Below, in pieces: positions 1 to 10,328 of a DNA stretch of 64,000 nt; position 1 is the first letter of the stretch, and every line of letters begins with the position of its first letter. The DNA is from Argyresthia goedartella (lineage: Eukaryota > Arthropoda > Insecta > Lepidoptera > Argyresthiidae). Under the pieces are notes generated by a model that had not been told where the DNA came from, did not search any database, and saw only the letters and a program-made list of their open reading frames with translations. A program made the translations under genes and the position numbers. Location: assembly GCA_949825045.1 (NCBI GenBank), contig OX463836.1, positions 9,627,829 through 9,691,828 of the forward strand, in the 5' to 3' direction.

Positions 1-2694
1 GGCATGATCATTCCTGGTCGACTCTCTCAGAAATGAGCGTACCATCTTGAAGGGAAGAGGGATGATAGGTTCGGGACCATACGCTGTCAAGCTAGATCCT
101 TTACGCGCCAACTCATCCGCTGCATCGTTACCTCTTGATCCGCTGTGTCCTTTTATCCATTGAAGGATTACGCGGTTATGTTGACATACCTCCATTAGTC
201 GTTTGTGACACTCGTAGATTAGCCCTGAGTTAATAGTGTTGCTATTTAGGGCTTGTAGGACGGCCATGCTATCCGAGAGTATTCGAATGGAGGAATCTCT
301 TACCTTTCTCGATGCTATGGCATTAGCGGCCGAGATGATGCCCATGCATTCAGCTTGAAAGACAGTATTATGGGCACCCAGTGGAATGGCTATCTTGATG
401 TTTAGGTCCTCCGAGAAGGTGCCTGAACCAGTGCCTGCTTCAGTTTTTGAACCATCGGTAAAAATTCTGAGCTCTTTAACGTCGAGCCCCTCAACCCGAT
501 GGTCTTCATATAACTGTATATTGTATTTTTTGTCAAAAACAAATTGTTTAGGGATTCTGTCACTGCAAGCCATAGAGATGGGAAATTTTTTGTAAACTTC
601 CCCTAGGATGGCGGTGTGTGAGGTCCTGTTTTTCCTCCAAAGTCCTAAGGTGTTGAGTCTCACCGCAGATGACGCGGCCTCCTGCTTAATATACAGCTGG
701 AGTGGCGGAAGACACAGCATGGCCTCCATTGCTGCTGTTGGAGTAGTTCTCATACTACCTGTGATAGCCATGCAGGCCAGCCTTTGGAAGCTTTGGAGTT
801 TGCTTACAATTGTGGTTGGTTTGGTCCTGGTCCACCACACCACAGCTCCGTAGCAGACAAGAGGACGGATCACCGTTACGTACAGCCAAAGAATGATGTT
901 GGGAGAAAGTCCCCACTTTTTCCCCACCATCCTCCGACACTGCCAGAAAGCAATACTCGCCTTCTTTAGTTTGTTGTCGATGTGGCTACTCCAGTTGAGC
1001 TTGCTGTCCAAGGTTATGCCCAGGTACTTCACCTCAGTTGCTAGCTGGAGTTCCGTTCCAAAGAGCTTAGGTAGGATATACCTACCAAGAGCCCTATCGT
1101 TAGTGAACATGACCATTTCCGTTTTTGTTGGGTTAGCCGCCAGGTCATATTCTAAACACCAGCGCTCCACGATGCGAAGAGCTGTTTGTTTGAGGTTGCA
1201 TACTGTGCTCGCAAATTTACCTGTGATGAGGATTACCAAATCGTCGGCGTATCCTACGGTGTAGTATCCATTAGCGTTAAGCTTGGTAATCAGGTCGTTA
1301 ATGACCAGATTCCACAGAAGCGGGGAGAGCACTCCTCCCTGCGGGCATCCCCGCACTACCTCCGCCGACAGGGACTCTCCAGCTAGACGCACGATACGTT
1401 TGTTAAGCATGTTTGTGACCCAGTTGTTTACAGCTGTTGACACCCCATGCCTTGTTAGAGATGCACTTATACTGCTATGCTGCGTCTTGTCAAAGGCACC
1501 TTCTATATCAATAAAAGTTCCAAGACAGATGCATTTGTTTTGAATCGCCTCTTCAATTGTGGATACAACTGCATGGAGAGCCGACTCAGTAGACTTACCC
1601 AAACTATATGCATGCTGATTCTTGTGTAAGGGTATATGTTTTAACGCTCCATCTCTCAGGTGTCTCTCGCACAAACGTTCGAGAGTCTTAAGCAAGAACG
1701 AGGTGAGACTAATCGGCCTGAAAGATTTAGCGTTAGTGTAGTCGCTCCTTCCTGGCTTCGGTATGAAAATTACGTTTACTACTCTCCACCTTTTGGGAAC
1801 GTATCCGAATCTAAGACATGCTTTCATGATTCGAACCATTATATTGATGACGGGTTCCCCACCCCACTGTAGAAGTGCTGGGAAGATTCCATCTGGTCCT
1901 GCTGATTTAAAAGGTTTAAAGCTATTAATGGCCCATCTCACATTGTCAGCAGTGATAATATTATTAGTTATGTCTAAGTGGTCGACAGCTTCATGGTGAA
2001 CCTCTTCCGGCCACACAATCTCTTGAATAGTTCTACTTCCGGGAAAGTGAGTTTCCAACAAGAGACTGTGTGTTTCTGTGGTGGAAGAGGTATATGTTCC
2101 ATCGGGTTTTTTAAGCGACCCTAGCCTGGAGTTGCCTTGTTGAGCTAGTATTTGCCTTACCCGATTTGCTTGATCAACGGTTTCAATGTCGCTGCAGAAT
2201 TTCCTCCATGAGTTGCTGCTTTTGAACCGTAGTCGTTTCTTGTACTTGGATTTGGCATCTTTATAGTTGTCCCAATCCTCATCAGCACTGGTGTTCATCG
2301 CCCTGTTTAGCAGTCTTCTGATCTTAGCACGCATCCTATCTAGATCAGGACCCCACCAAGGCTGCCCCTTGATGTTGGTAGGCGCTGGTGTGCTAAGTGG
2401 GCAAGATGAATGGTAGCAGTCTATTGAAGTATTAGTAAAATCTGTTACCTGTTGTTCGATTTGTTCGGGTCCCTCCGGATCTGGTAGAGTCTCAGCCCAA
2501 GCAAGTCTTTCACCTAGGATAACTCTGTACCTGGTTCTGTCAGTCTTGCGTGGGTTTCTCTTAGGGACAGTTGGGGAGAACCCTGCGTTGATCTCGAAGC
2601 GTATCCATCGATGGTCAGAGCATGACGCCTCGTTGGACACATGCCAGCCCCCAACGTCGTCGGATATGTCCGCCGTTGCCAGGGTAATATCAAC
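1..2694 (-). CDS. Non-LTR retrotransposon pol: endonuclease tail, RT and RNase H (partial)
   Basis: No stop codon interrupts this minus-strand frame from about 2790 down to position 1, where it leaves the window. Only the end of the apurinic-type endonuclease domain remains (SDHRWIRF, near 2610). It is followed by a full reverse transcriptase with motif RPISLTS, motif CPQGGVLSP and the catalytic YADD box at 1240-1251. RNase H follows with all four acidic residues visible: D in FTDGSK (454-456), E in FQAEC (349-351), D in ILSDS (271-273) and D in GNDAADELA (115-117). RT plus RNase H in one pol suggests the I/LOA/R1 group rather than Jockey or CR1. The 5' end is truncated inside the endonuclease at a hairpin (2674-2712). 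The unbroken frame suggests a fairly recent insertion. The exact clade is not certain. Confidence 0.9.
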
Positions 2695-2712
2695 GATATT
2701 ACCCTGGCAACG
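2674..2712. repeat. Perfect 18-bp inverted repeat at a LINE truncation point
   Basis: Arms 2674-2691 and 2695-2712 are exact reverse complements separated by AAC. The left arm is endonuclease coding sequence (DITLAT) of the element at 1-2694. The right arm is the same segment copied backwards at its 5' boundary. This is a typical scar of template switching when a LINE insertion ends early. Confidence 0.9.
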
Positions 2713-2986
2713 AGCGAAGCTTACAGACAGACCAGTTAAAACAGTCGCTGTGACCGTTTTTTTTATACAGCACATACTTGCTTCTGTGGCCATACTCTAT
2801 TATGGAAAATGCATAGCGATAGCAAATCGATTGCTCCCAAGGTTTCAAAATGCCGTATTTGGCTCTTTTGTTTCGACACTTTGTGAGCCCTTCGGAGAAA
2901 TCGCTATACTTTTCCCACAAGATAAGTGAGTCCCTGGACGCATACAGGATGCCCTGCGTCATAGGAGCCCGAAACACCGTAAACAT
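2699..2986 (-). CDS. Unrecognised open frame next to the LINE 5' junction
   Basis: A 95-codon open frame, compositionally protein-like (W, C and Y rich, with segments such as LILWEKYSDF and KPWEQSICYRYAF). I do not recognise the family. It lies just upstream of the truncated LINE and on the same strand, and ends inside the inverted repeat, so it could be an exon or gene fragment into which the LINE inserted, another repeat, or chance. No convincing splice sites or start were identified. Confidence 0.2.
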   Translation of the reverse strand: MFTVFRAPMTQGILYASRDSLILWEKYSDFSEGLTKCRNKRAKYGILKPWEQSICYRYAFSIIEYGHRSKYVLYKKNGHSDCFNWSVCKLRSLPG

Positions 2987-3103
2987 TCAAGAACTGGGGA
3001 TGTTTTTCTTGCTCGTCGAAATTACGGTCTGACGGAACATATCATCATCATCATCATCGTCAATATGTCGACATATTAATTCTAATAAGTTACCAAGTTC
3101 AAA
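2987..3103. other. Non-coding DNA with ATC microsatellite
   Basis: Contains an (ATC)n tract at 3041-3058. Nothing else recognised. Confidence 0.5.
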
Positions 3104-3335
3104 ACTGAAAATAACCGACTTCAAGTTCAAGCCCTATTTCTTCCTCCCCGGATGGGATGATGAAGTCTATGCACATGAAAAGTCGTCATCAGCATTTTTA
3201 CTGCACGGCAACACCAACCATTTTTTTTTTCAAAATGCGCTGAATCAATTTATATGAGACGACCTCTGAAGTATGACCCACCGATCAAAACAAGAATCAT
3301 CAAAATCGATTCGCAATTAACGGAATAATCGCGTA
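3104..3335 (+). repeat. Dispersed repeat P (CGACTT..CAAGCCCTATTTCTTCCT type)
   Basis: The segment with TTCAAGCCCTATTTCTTCCT, then a run of T and then ATGACCYACCRATCAAAACA recurs at 9255-9560. Parts recur at 17890-17960 and, in the other orientation, at 28495-28960. No coding capacity is seen. Confidence 0.6.
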
Positions 3336-3344
3336 TAACAAACA

Positions 3345-3645
3345 TAACATACAAAAAAAACCGGTCAAGTGTTAGCCTAACCCGCGCACGAAGGGTTCCG
3401 TATCACCGTACAATGTTAGGGATGCTGTGGAGTAAATAGTTTGGATTTTACATAGCAAAATGTTGTTTACAAAGTTATTACTTTCTTTTAAAATCCATGT
3501 ACGCAACCGTGGTATTGAAAGAATTGTTGTATGGGAGCCTTCTTAAATATTTATTTTATTCCGTTTTTTAGTATTTGTTGTTATAGCGGCAACAGAAATC
3601 ATCATCAATACGGACTGACGGACGGATGGACAGCGGAGGCTTAGT
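3345..3645 (+). repeat. Lepidopteran dispersed repeat L, copy 1 (incomplete)
   Basis: Starts with AAAAAACCGGTCAAGTG and contains GAAGGGTTCCGTA, GTTGTTATAGCGGCAACAG and a GACGGACGGATGGACAGCGG tract. The far end (AATAGGGTCCCGTTTT..GGTACGGAACCCTA in the complete copy at 15377) is missing. Six or more loci in this window carry this family. Confidence 0.8.
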
Positions 3646-4595
3646 AAAGTTAAATGAAATTATTTTCGAAACATTGTTCAGATCGAATGCTTTGATAACA
3701 GTGCTAAGTTTTTGTTGTACGTGGGCTTAAAGGCGCAAACTTTCAAAATCAAAAATCCAAATCTGTCAAAATCTGGCCAAGTTATATTCCCGAGAAGTGA
3801 GTGAAATGATAATACTCATCGATTGTACGTCAGCTGAGAAAACTAATAATACGCTATGTTATCAGTCAAGTGATAACTCTTGACTTTTGTAAACTGCTTG
3901 TAAGTTAAACGACCTGAGCTGGATGTTCATATTTTGGTTGGGTTTGTTTTACTGTCAATAATATTAAAGTTTCCTAATATTAATACTATCTGAGCTGTAG
4001 ACCTCGTGAGTGACACTTTCTTTTGATAACACATACAAACTTATGAATGCACCTGGTTACGTACATGGAGTGTGAAAGTGGCCGGCGACAACTCAACCAT
4101 TTGACTTTTCACCAAAATCATATCGCCTGTTACTCTCACGGTCTCTTACAAATCCAAAGACACCTCATTTGTTAAAATCCGTCAAGCTGTTTGGACTGTA
4201 GCGATTTTTTGAAATTATAATTACTCCCACGTCACCGCCATTTAGAAAATTTTCCAAAAACTTAATCGACAAAAAAGCTATTTAATTACATATCGAAGCT
4301 GCTCACAAAAATTCAAGAGAATCTATTGAGAAATGCGGCGTCCGGATATTATACACTGACGAGCAATGAAAAAGTTCACACTCAAAAAATACCGACAAAC
4401 ACCTTAATATCTCCTAAGACATAGAACCAATATTACGTGTACAATATTTACGTTTTTAATTGGTGATATTCTGATGAGCTGTTAAATGTATTTCAATATT
4501 ACAGATGGCATCATTAAGCTAGCCTTTCCCGTTTAGGAGTAATTTGGTGCTATCTCACTGGAACTTTTTAATTGCTCGTCAGTATACTGTATATA
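3646..4595. other. Non-coding DNA, no gene recognised
   Basis: AT-rich sequence. The stretch at 4020-4085 (a Lys/Met-poor ACATGGAGTGTGAAAGT segment) is the reverse complement of a piece inside the L copies at 15510-15560 and 40550-40600. No open frame of note. Confidence 0.5.
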
Positions 4596-4950
4596 TGTCA
4601 CCGTAAGATTGTCAAAACCGTTAGTTGATAAACTAGCGTTTTTTTTGTCTCGTTAGGTGGTCAACTATCGACAGATAGTAAACTGTAGCGTACTGCTTAC
4701 TATATGACGCGTTAGTTGATAAACTAACGGTTAAAACTGTCAAATAATAAACTGGTTTAAACTTGAATTGCAAACGAAATACCAGGGCAAACACTGCGGC
4801 AGCTTAGGTGACGACTAGAGGGTGCGAGCGCAGCGAAGACTTCGTGTTAGGTTGACATGTAAGAACAAAGGTAACGTAAATTCTAAACGGTCTGGTTTAC
4901 TATCTGTCGATAGTTGATCAACTAACGGTTTTGACTATCATACGGTGACA
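4596..4950. mobile_element. TIR element family A, copy 1 (355 bp)
   Basis: Begins TGTCACCGTAAGATTGTC and ends with the matching inverse TACGGTGACA. The subterminal motif GTTAGTTGATAAACTA and its inverse are repeated inside. The centre holds a GC-richer core (about 4785-4875) with AGCGAAGACTTCGTGTTAG, which is shared with other element families in this window. No transposase. Other copies: 19851, 35848 and 46362. Confidence 0.8.
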
Positions 4951-4969
4951 TCTGTACACGGTAAAAATG

Positions 4970-5832
4970 TAATTAGCTGACCATATTTTGGGGAATGTCC
5001 CATTATTACGAACAACTTTCCCCATGAAACACATGGTTGAAAACGAAAACAAAAATTGGGTCTCCCATAGTAACTTGTAATCATCTGATCAGGTCAATGT
5101 ACCTGTCGATGTGCCGGCCCTCAAGCTATGTGACTCGCCTCTCGCTAGAGTGTCACAGTTCAAGTACCTGGGTCACGTGGTCAATGAGCGTTTGCAGGAT
5201 GACGCAGATATTGATAGGGAAAGGAGGGCTTTGGCGGTCCGCTGTAATATGCTATCCCGTAGATTTGCCCGATGTACCAGAGAGGTAAAGATTACCCTCT
5301 TCAAGGCATTTTGCCAGTCTCTGTACACGTGTGGCCTATGGGTTAGTTATACGCAGCGGGCCCTCGGCGCCCTCCGAGTACAATATAATAATGTTTTCAG
5401 GATGTTGTTGGGGTTGCCGCGATACTGTAGTGCATCGGGAATGTTTGCCGAAGCCAGGGTTGACGATTTCGCGGCAATCATTCGAAATCGTGTGGCTTCG
5501 TTAATGCGCAGAACTCGCGACAGTCCCAACAGCATCCTGATGGTGTTAAGTGCCAGGATGGACAGCCCGTTTTTGAGGCACCATTGTATGTTGCACACTA
5601 AATTAAATTAATAATTAAAATTATGTATTTCATTAAAATTAAGTGTAAATAGTAGGTAACTTATATATGGATTTTTATCTGAAATAAAGTATTAATAAAA
5701 TAATAAATAAATAAAATAATGTACTGAGGGACGAAAAATATTTTTCATTTGCGACCATATGTTTCTTTGGGAAAGTTGTTCATAATGATCGGTGCTATCA
5801 TCCCCCACAATATGGCTACATTCAGCTAATTA
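4970..5832. mobile_element. TIR element split by a LINE fragment
   Basis: Outer ends TAATTAGCTGA (4970) and TCAGCTAATTA (5822-5832) start a roughly 100-bp imperfect inverted repeat; GAACAACTTTCCCCATGAAAC at the left answers GTTTCTTTGGGAAAGTTGTTC at the right. The interior is a 615-bp LINE fragment flanked by the direct repeat AATGTAC (5096-5102 and 5718-5724). Without the LINE this would be a MITE of about 240 bp. Confidence 0.8.
5105..5611 (+). pseudogene. 5'-truncated non-LTR retrotransposon, end of RT ORF
   Basis: The frame is open from just inside the left target duplication to the stop at 5609-5611. It encodes the thumb and C-terminal part of a LINE reverse transcriptase (FKYLGHVVNE, VKITLFKAFCQSLYTCGLWV, SASGMFAEARVDDF), of the kind found in lepidopteran elements usually annotated as endonuclease-reverse transcriptase (RTE-like or related). 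The palm with the catalytic aspartates is absent, so it cannot work. A short 3' UTR and an AATA-rich tail end at 5717. Its insertion into the surrounding MITE is marked by the 7-bp AATGTAC duplication. Confidence 0.85.
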
Positions 5833-6252
5833 AATATCACCTTGACAAAGCTTTTTTGCCCTCTCCTGCAACGGACGCTTCGTTCGCACGGTCAAATTTA
5901 GCAACTGTGCCTATATTTAAGTTTCTATCTGTGTTATTGTAAAGGGAATCTGTGAACTGGCAACATTGAAACCTCACTGGTTAAATTTACAATCTCTTGT
6001 TGAACTAGATAAGATTAGTTTTGACGCCTGAAGTATAGGCGTAAATATATTTATGCCATAGATACTTCGGTATAATCTGCTGTCGACACTATCAGACTTA
6101 TTATGCAGCTTTTCGCGATCTTCACTTTGTCAACATTGATTGACTCATCACCAAGTATACAGGTTCATTTGTCATCTTTCTGGTGGAAAAGTGACAGTAA
6201 TCTCGTACAGTATTACGTCGATTTGAATTTATAAATAAAAATTAAAATCTTA
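5833..6252. other. Non-coding DNA, no feature recognised
   Basis: No open frame, repeat or structured element recognised. Confidence 0.5.
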
Positions 6253-6542
6253 ACATAAAATAGCGTCACGCCTTTTCCCATACGGGGTGGCGGAGGCACA
6301 ATTGTGCCCACTTTGACCCAGTTATTCAATACTACATTTTGCGTGACAGGGGGCTAGCCCATCGCCGCAGCTATGGAGTAATGAAGGTTTCCTCACGATG
6401 TTTCCCGTCACCGTTAGAACGTCCGTATAATGTACTTAAGATAAATTCATTATCTCATTGGTACATGGTCAGGAATCGAACCTGCATCTCCTGTGTGAGA
6501 AGCAAGCTTGAAAACCATTTGACCGCGGAGATCTTAAAAGTA
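6253..6542 (-). mobile_element. tRNA-derived SINE family S, copy 1
   Basis: Reverse orientation. The head at the right carries a Pol III B box (GGTTCGATTCCTGACC) and an A-box-like TGGTCAAATGG. The body has ATGGAGTAATGAAGGTTTCC and ends in AAGGCGTGACGCTAT. Direct repeats AAAATCTTA at 6244-6252 and 6543-6551 look like the target duplication. Confidence 0.85.
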
Positions 6543-6639
6543 AAAATCTTAGATATCTGAATTGAAAGGTAGGTAGTAAGTAGGTAGGTAGTTGCTTTAC
6601 TTACATATACTCTTGCCAAACCCGGACAAATATCATCTC

Positions 6640-7190
6640 ATAAACTATTGTTCAAATTTGTTAACATTTGCCTTGTTCATGTTCATTTCACATGAGATAC
6701 GTCGCAAGGTGGCAGTTGCCTCAACTTTATATAAAATTGTAAATAATGTTACCGACTGTCCAGACTTATTACAAAGTGTAGGATTTCGTGTGCCTAATCC
6801 TCGTCTTAGAAATAGAAAACACCTCTTAGTTGTTCCTTCAAGTAGTACTAATTATACTGGTAATTCATTTGTCAGTAGGAGCCTCTAAAGTTTATAATGA
6901 AAGCTTTTCTGATTTAGATCTGTTTAATATGTATCTTAATGTGTTTAGGCAAAGTGCCACTAAAACTTTAAATATTGATGGTAAAAATATGTAAGTAGGC
7001 AGGTTTACTGTTTTGTACGTTTTATGCTAAATTTCAATGCTGATAATTAGTAAAAAATCAAATTGTACTATTAACTAGTCGAAACTGTAGTTTATTTTAA
7101 CACCATAATTTTAACTTTTTCTTAAGTACTTTTGCTAACAGTTTGTTTCGTTAATATACAAATAAATATATAAATAAAATAAATGTGTTG
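6640..7190 (+). pseudogene. CR1/Jockey-group LINE, C-terminal remnant and 3' tail
   Basis: Encodes the tail of a LINE RT (HEIRRKVAVASTLYKIVNN, PNPRLRNRKHLLVVPS, TNYTGNSF). The frame closes at 6886-6888, and a related frame (YNESFSDLDLF) continues after a shift. No catalytic domain remains. The fragment ends in an AAATA-rich tail near 7160-7190. The same C-terminal pattern appears at 15785-16012 and 62108-62605. Confidence 0.7.
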
Positions 7191-7558
7191 TGAGTAATGC
7201 CTATGAGTTTATGTCTAAGAGCGACTAACACCAAGAAGTATCGAAAGGTCAAGAAATAATAATCCTATGTACTTACATCGTATCCGCAGTGCCACCGTTG
7301 GTCTTCGACCGGAATCGAACTACTCGATCCGAAGACAAATGTTAACAGAACTAATGTCAACATTTTAACCTGTAACAAAAGATATAATACATATTTTTAC
7401 TCACACCAGGTTAACAATGGTAACTTAGCATGATATATTGTCAATATACACGGTGAATTTTTATTCATTTCGTTCCCGAAGCGTAGCAACTATGTATCAG
7501 TAGCACTGACGATTAATAAGGTTGAATAAATGATGAACAGTAGATAACGTTTTTTATT
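7191..7558. other. Non-coding DNA with a weak B-box-like site
   Basis: A GTTCGATTCCGGTCGAAG stretch (complement of about 7300-7325) resembles a Pol III B box, possibly an old SINE piece. Nothing else recognised. Confidence 0.3.
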
Positions 7559-7875
7559 TTATCTACACACGAATCATAAACCCTCTTTACAGCGTCTAAA
7601 AACCGCACGTTAAGACCAGCATAATGTAAAACTATTTAATAAAAACTCATTTCATAGCTGAAAATTTGTTTATACATTATGACCATAATGTACTGTTTTT
7701 TTTTTCAAATTATGACATTCAAATTTCGAACGCCGACTCCCGCCTGCGTGCCGCCCCTAGTTTGTCTGTGAAGAACAAGCTAAACAACTGCAGAGCAATG
7801 ATCAATGTCACAATGCCGGTCAAACATGCGGTTCCTGAACACATCAAAGAGAGCTTACGATATGTGTGTAGATAA
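7559..7875. mobile_element. TIR element family B, copy 1 (317 bp)
   Basis: Ends TTATCTACACACG and GTGTGTAGATAA are inverted repeats. The interior holds CATTATGACCATAATG and a CGCCTGCGTGCCGCCCC segment. Copies with the same ends lie at 16066-16376 and 25044-25354 (inverted), and a half copy at 37322-37474. About 60 bp of sequence beyond the right end (ACTAGTGTATGTAACTG) is also shared by three copies. Confidence 0.8.
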
Positions 7876-7935
7876 ACTAGTGTATGTAACTGAAGGTACA
7901 TAATTAGGCATTATCTACCAGTCACATAAACTACT

Positions 7936-8249
7936 ATAACAACTGGTTCTGTGAGAACAGCAGAACAACCCGCGAGCCCTATAACAATTCAAAAATCGAC
8001 ACTTTTCAGAGTTTTGCAGCCAACTTACCTATGTTGGAGAGAAAGTAGAAGAGTCCCACCCCTCACCCACAACCCCCACCGTAGATTATCCTATTCCCCC
8101 TTACCAAGACTCCCTCAACCTCCGCCCCTTACATATTTACCAGCCTATTTAATCCTTCTTCCTCCTCTATATCCTTAAAAGAAGAAGTTTGATCGTTCCT
8201 GTTCTGGTGAGGCGGTCTAGATTAAAAGGCTCCACGACTCGCGTTTTCT
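7936..8249. other. Non-coding DNA with C/T-rich tract
   Basis: A pyrimidine-rich stretch at about 8055-8175 (runs of CCCCACC and CCTCC). No gene recognised. Confidence 0.5.
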
Positions 8250-8345
8250 TGGTACTAGGTCAATTCTGGTGTCTACGGATTCGTCTCGTGAAGGCGGAGA
8301 GAACTTGAAATTCGCTACAACGAATACGTTTTCTACAGCCCCCCA
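8250..8345 (+). repeat. Dispersed repeat Q
   Basis: TAGGTCAATTCTGGTGTCTA and CGTCTCGTGAAGGCGGAGAG recur almost unchanged at 17978-18040, followed in both by GAAATTCGCTAYAACGAATACG. Nature unknown. Confidence 0.6.
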
Positions 8346-8496
8346 ACCCCGTTTTCCCCTCCACTCTCCCATCACACCCCCGATCCCTTAATGTTTATCG
8401 GATGAACAACCTGGAACTATATATATTATAAGTAAAATAACCAGACTGCATTTTCTTTCAATACTTTCAATAGATAATTGTAATATACAAGGTGTT

Positions 8497-8612
8497 GTTT
8501 TAGTCAGTATACCACACGAGCTGATGCCCGCTCAATATGTGGGGACCCGGACACAGCAGGGAGGTCTGACTCCTGGACATGGGTAAATCCATACTTTCCC
8601 CTCCAACACAAA
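8497..8612 (+). mobile_element. 3' end fragment of the Jockey LINE family
   Basis: About 115 bp (GAGCTGATGCCCGCTCAATA, GACCCGGACA, AGGTCTGACTCCTGGACATG) ending in an A run match, in reverse complement, the 3' UTR and poly(A) end of the Jockey element at 53443-53570. It is therefore a heavily 5'-truncated copy of the same family. Confidence 0.8.
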
Positions 8613-8794
8613 AAAAACTCACTAGCAGTGGCACTACGATGCCAACTAGATCTCAATTAATTTTTTAAGAATTCCTTCTCTTTTATTTTTATTTTTTATT
8701 CATCATTTCATATTTAATCTGACTTTCAAATTGATAGTAGATACTGCTTTATACCTAAGCTCTCGCCACAGGAACAAAATGACAAAAAAATACA

Positions 8795-8905
8795 AAGTCA
8801 CTATCACGGTTCATGAGATACAGTCAGGTGACAGACGGACAGACAGACGGACGTACAGGGGAATCTTAGTAATAGGGTCCGTTTTACCCTTTGGGTACCT
8901 AAAAG
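8795..8905 (+). repeat. Lepidopteran dispersed repeat L, copy 2 (3' end)
   Basis: Contains GGTTCATGAGATACAG, a GACGGACAGACAGACGGAC tract and TAATAGGGTCCGTTTTACCC, which together are the far end of repeat L. Confidence 0.75.
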
Positions 8906-8948
8906 CGCTCAACTTTCTAAATATTTCAAAAATAGGATCCCAATGTGT

Positions 8949-9206
8949 ATGCCAAAAGAACCAAACCTGAGTTTAAAGAGGTCGCGAATTTCCGCATGGC
9001 TTGCAAGTCAAGTTACGAACAAGCAACAAACATTAAAAAATTGTTTTGTTATGCCAAAAGAACCAAACCTGAGTTTAAAGAGGTCGCGAATTTCCGCATG
9101 GCTTGCAAGTCAACCAAACCTGAGTTTAAAGAGGTCGCGAATTTCCGCATGGCTTGCAAGTCAAGTTACGAACAAGCAACAAACATTAAAAAATTGTTTT
9201 GTTATA
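8949..9206 (+). repeat. Tandem repeat, periods 102 and 51 bp
   Basis: A unit starting ATGCCAAAAGAACCAAACC occurs at 8949 and again at 9051 (period 102). Its inner part from CCAAACCTGAG recurs again at 9114, 51 bp after 9063. Copies are nearly identical, so the duplication is recent. Both periods are multiples of three, so two plus-strand frames stay open over the whole array; no protein family was recognised in either. Confidence 0.85.
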
Positions 9207-9254
9207 AAAGGCGAGGGAAGCCGCTCCGTAATGTCAGTGGATTCAGAATTATGA

Positions 9255-9560
9255 TAAAAAATTCACCAAGTTAAAAACTCAAAAAAACGACTTTAGGTTC
9301 AAGCCCTATTTCTTCCTCTACGGTCGGAATGCGAATGAAGTCTGTGAACATGAAAAGCCCTAACAAAACTTTTGCTGCAAGGAGCCACAAACCAAAACGG
9401 CGGTATATATTTTTTTGTATTTTTTTAATCGTTCAAAAAGTGCTAAACTAATTTTCAAAAAGTGCTAAACTAATTTTGATAAAAATTATATGGGACCACC
9501 TTTGAAGTATGACCTACCAATCAAAACAAGCAAAACAAAAAACGAATTGCGCACCTCCTC
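9255..9560 (+). repeat. Dispersed repeat P, copy 2
   Basis: Shares TTCAAGCCCTATTTCTTCCT, GAACATGAAAAG and CCAATCAAAACAAG with 3104-3335. It starts with a CACCAAGTTAAAAACTC motif like the hairpin at 29222-29267. A 24-bp direct repeat (CAAAAAGTGCTAAACTAATT) lies at 9434-9479. Confidence 0.6.
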
Positions 9561-9855
9561 CTTTTTGAAGTCGTTACAAATAACAGCTCGAAACAGGGGG
9601 CGGCGAAAGCACTTATAAAACCACTTTTCGTATGCAAAAAACATAAACCCGGTTTATAAAAGGGGGCTGCAAAGCTGCCCACAAATTGTCACATGGTTGC
9701 AAGTCGATTTACAAAAAAATAAACCTTTTTCAACACTTGTTTAAAGTCAAAAATGTACAGGACTTGACATTTGTTTTGAGGTTAAAGTATGTTAATTAAC
9801 GGCGGCGCTATAGTATCTGCCAAATAACGTCATTAGAGGTCATTGACACAATAGA

Positions 9856-10062
9856 GGACCTTCAATGAAAATCCAATTTATGTGTCGCTAATTCTGTCGC
9901 TTACCATACAAACCTATCGCAACACTGGTATCGCCAACTATCGCGGTACCTACAAGGCCTATGAGAAAGTTGCTACGAAATTCTAGCGATGCCAGTTCGC
10001 GTTAGCTTTGTATGGCAAGCGACAGAATTAGCGGTACATAAATTGGGTTTTATTGAAGGTCC
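9856..10062. mobile_element. MITE with about 55-bp TIRs (207 bp)
   Basis: GGACCTTCAATGAAAATCCA at the left answers the inverted GGGTTTTATTGAAGGTCC at the right. The match continues through TAATTCTGTCGCTTACCATA on the left and its complement on the right. No coding capacity. Target duplication not clear. Confidence 0.8.
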
Positions 10063-10129
10063 CCATAGTGTGAATGACTTCTATCGCCATGTTATTCGGC
10101 AGATAGTATAGCAGCCCCGCAATTTCACA

Positions 10130-10328
10130 TGGACGGTAAATACAGTTGAACAACCTACAAACACTGGTAGAAGTACGTTCGGATTCGGCGCCCCCGAACG
10201 CCCTGCGCCCGTGTGCGCGCACGCCTTGCACAATAGGTACAGACGGACCTGATTTTCCACCACCGGGATTCGAACCCGCACCTCCTGCGTGAGAAGCGAG
10301 CGCGAAACCCGCTAGACCACGGCGCACT
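10130..10328 (-). mobile_element. tRNA-derived SINE, CpG-rich variant
   Basis: The head at 10253-10328 read on the minus strand has A box TGGTCTAGCGGG and B box GGTTCGAATCCC. It is close to the S family head but CpG-richer, so it may be a younger or different subfamily. The body is GC-rich. It could be mistaken for a tRNA gene, but the acceptor stem does not pair. Confidence 0.65.

Noticed and set aside
386..1999. Several plus-strand open frames of 60-120 codons
   Set aside because: They are antisense shadows of the long minus-strand RT/RNase H frame.
7666..7875. 69-codon frame in family B element
   Set aside because: Same region in other copies is not open in the same way and resembles no protein.
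8943..9274. Repeat-protein gene
   Set aside because: Open frames follow only from unit lengths divisible by three; no start context, splice sites or family match.
10253..10328. Possible functional tRNA gene
   Set aside because: A and B boxes are good, but the acceptor arm does not pair and the head matches the SINE family.
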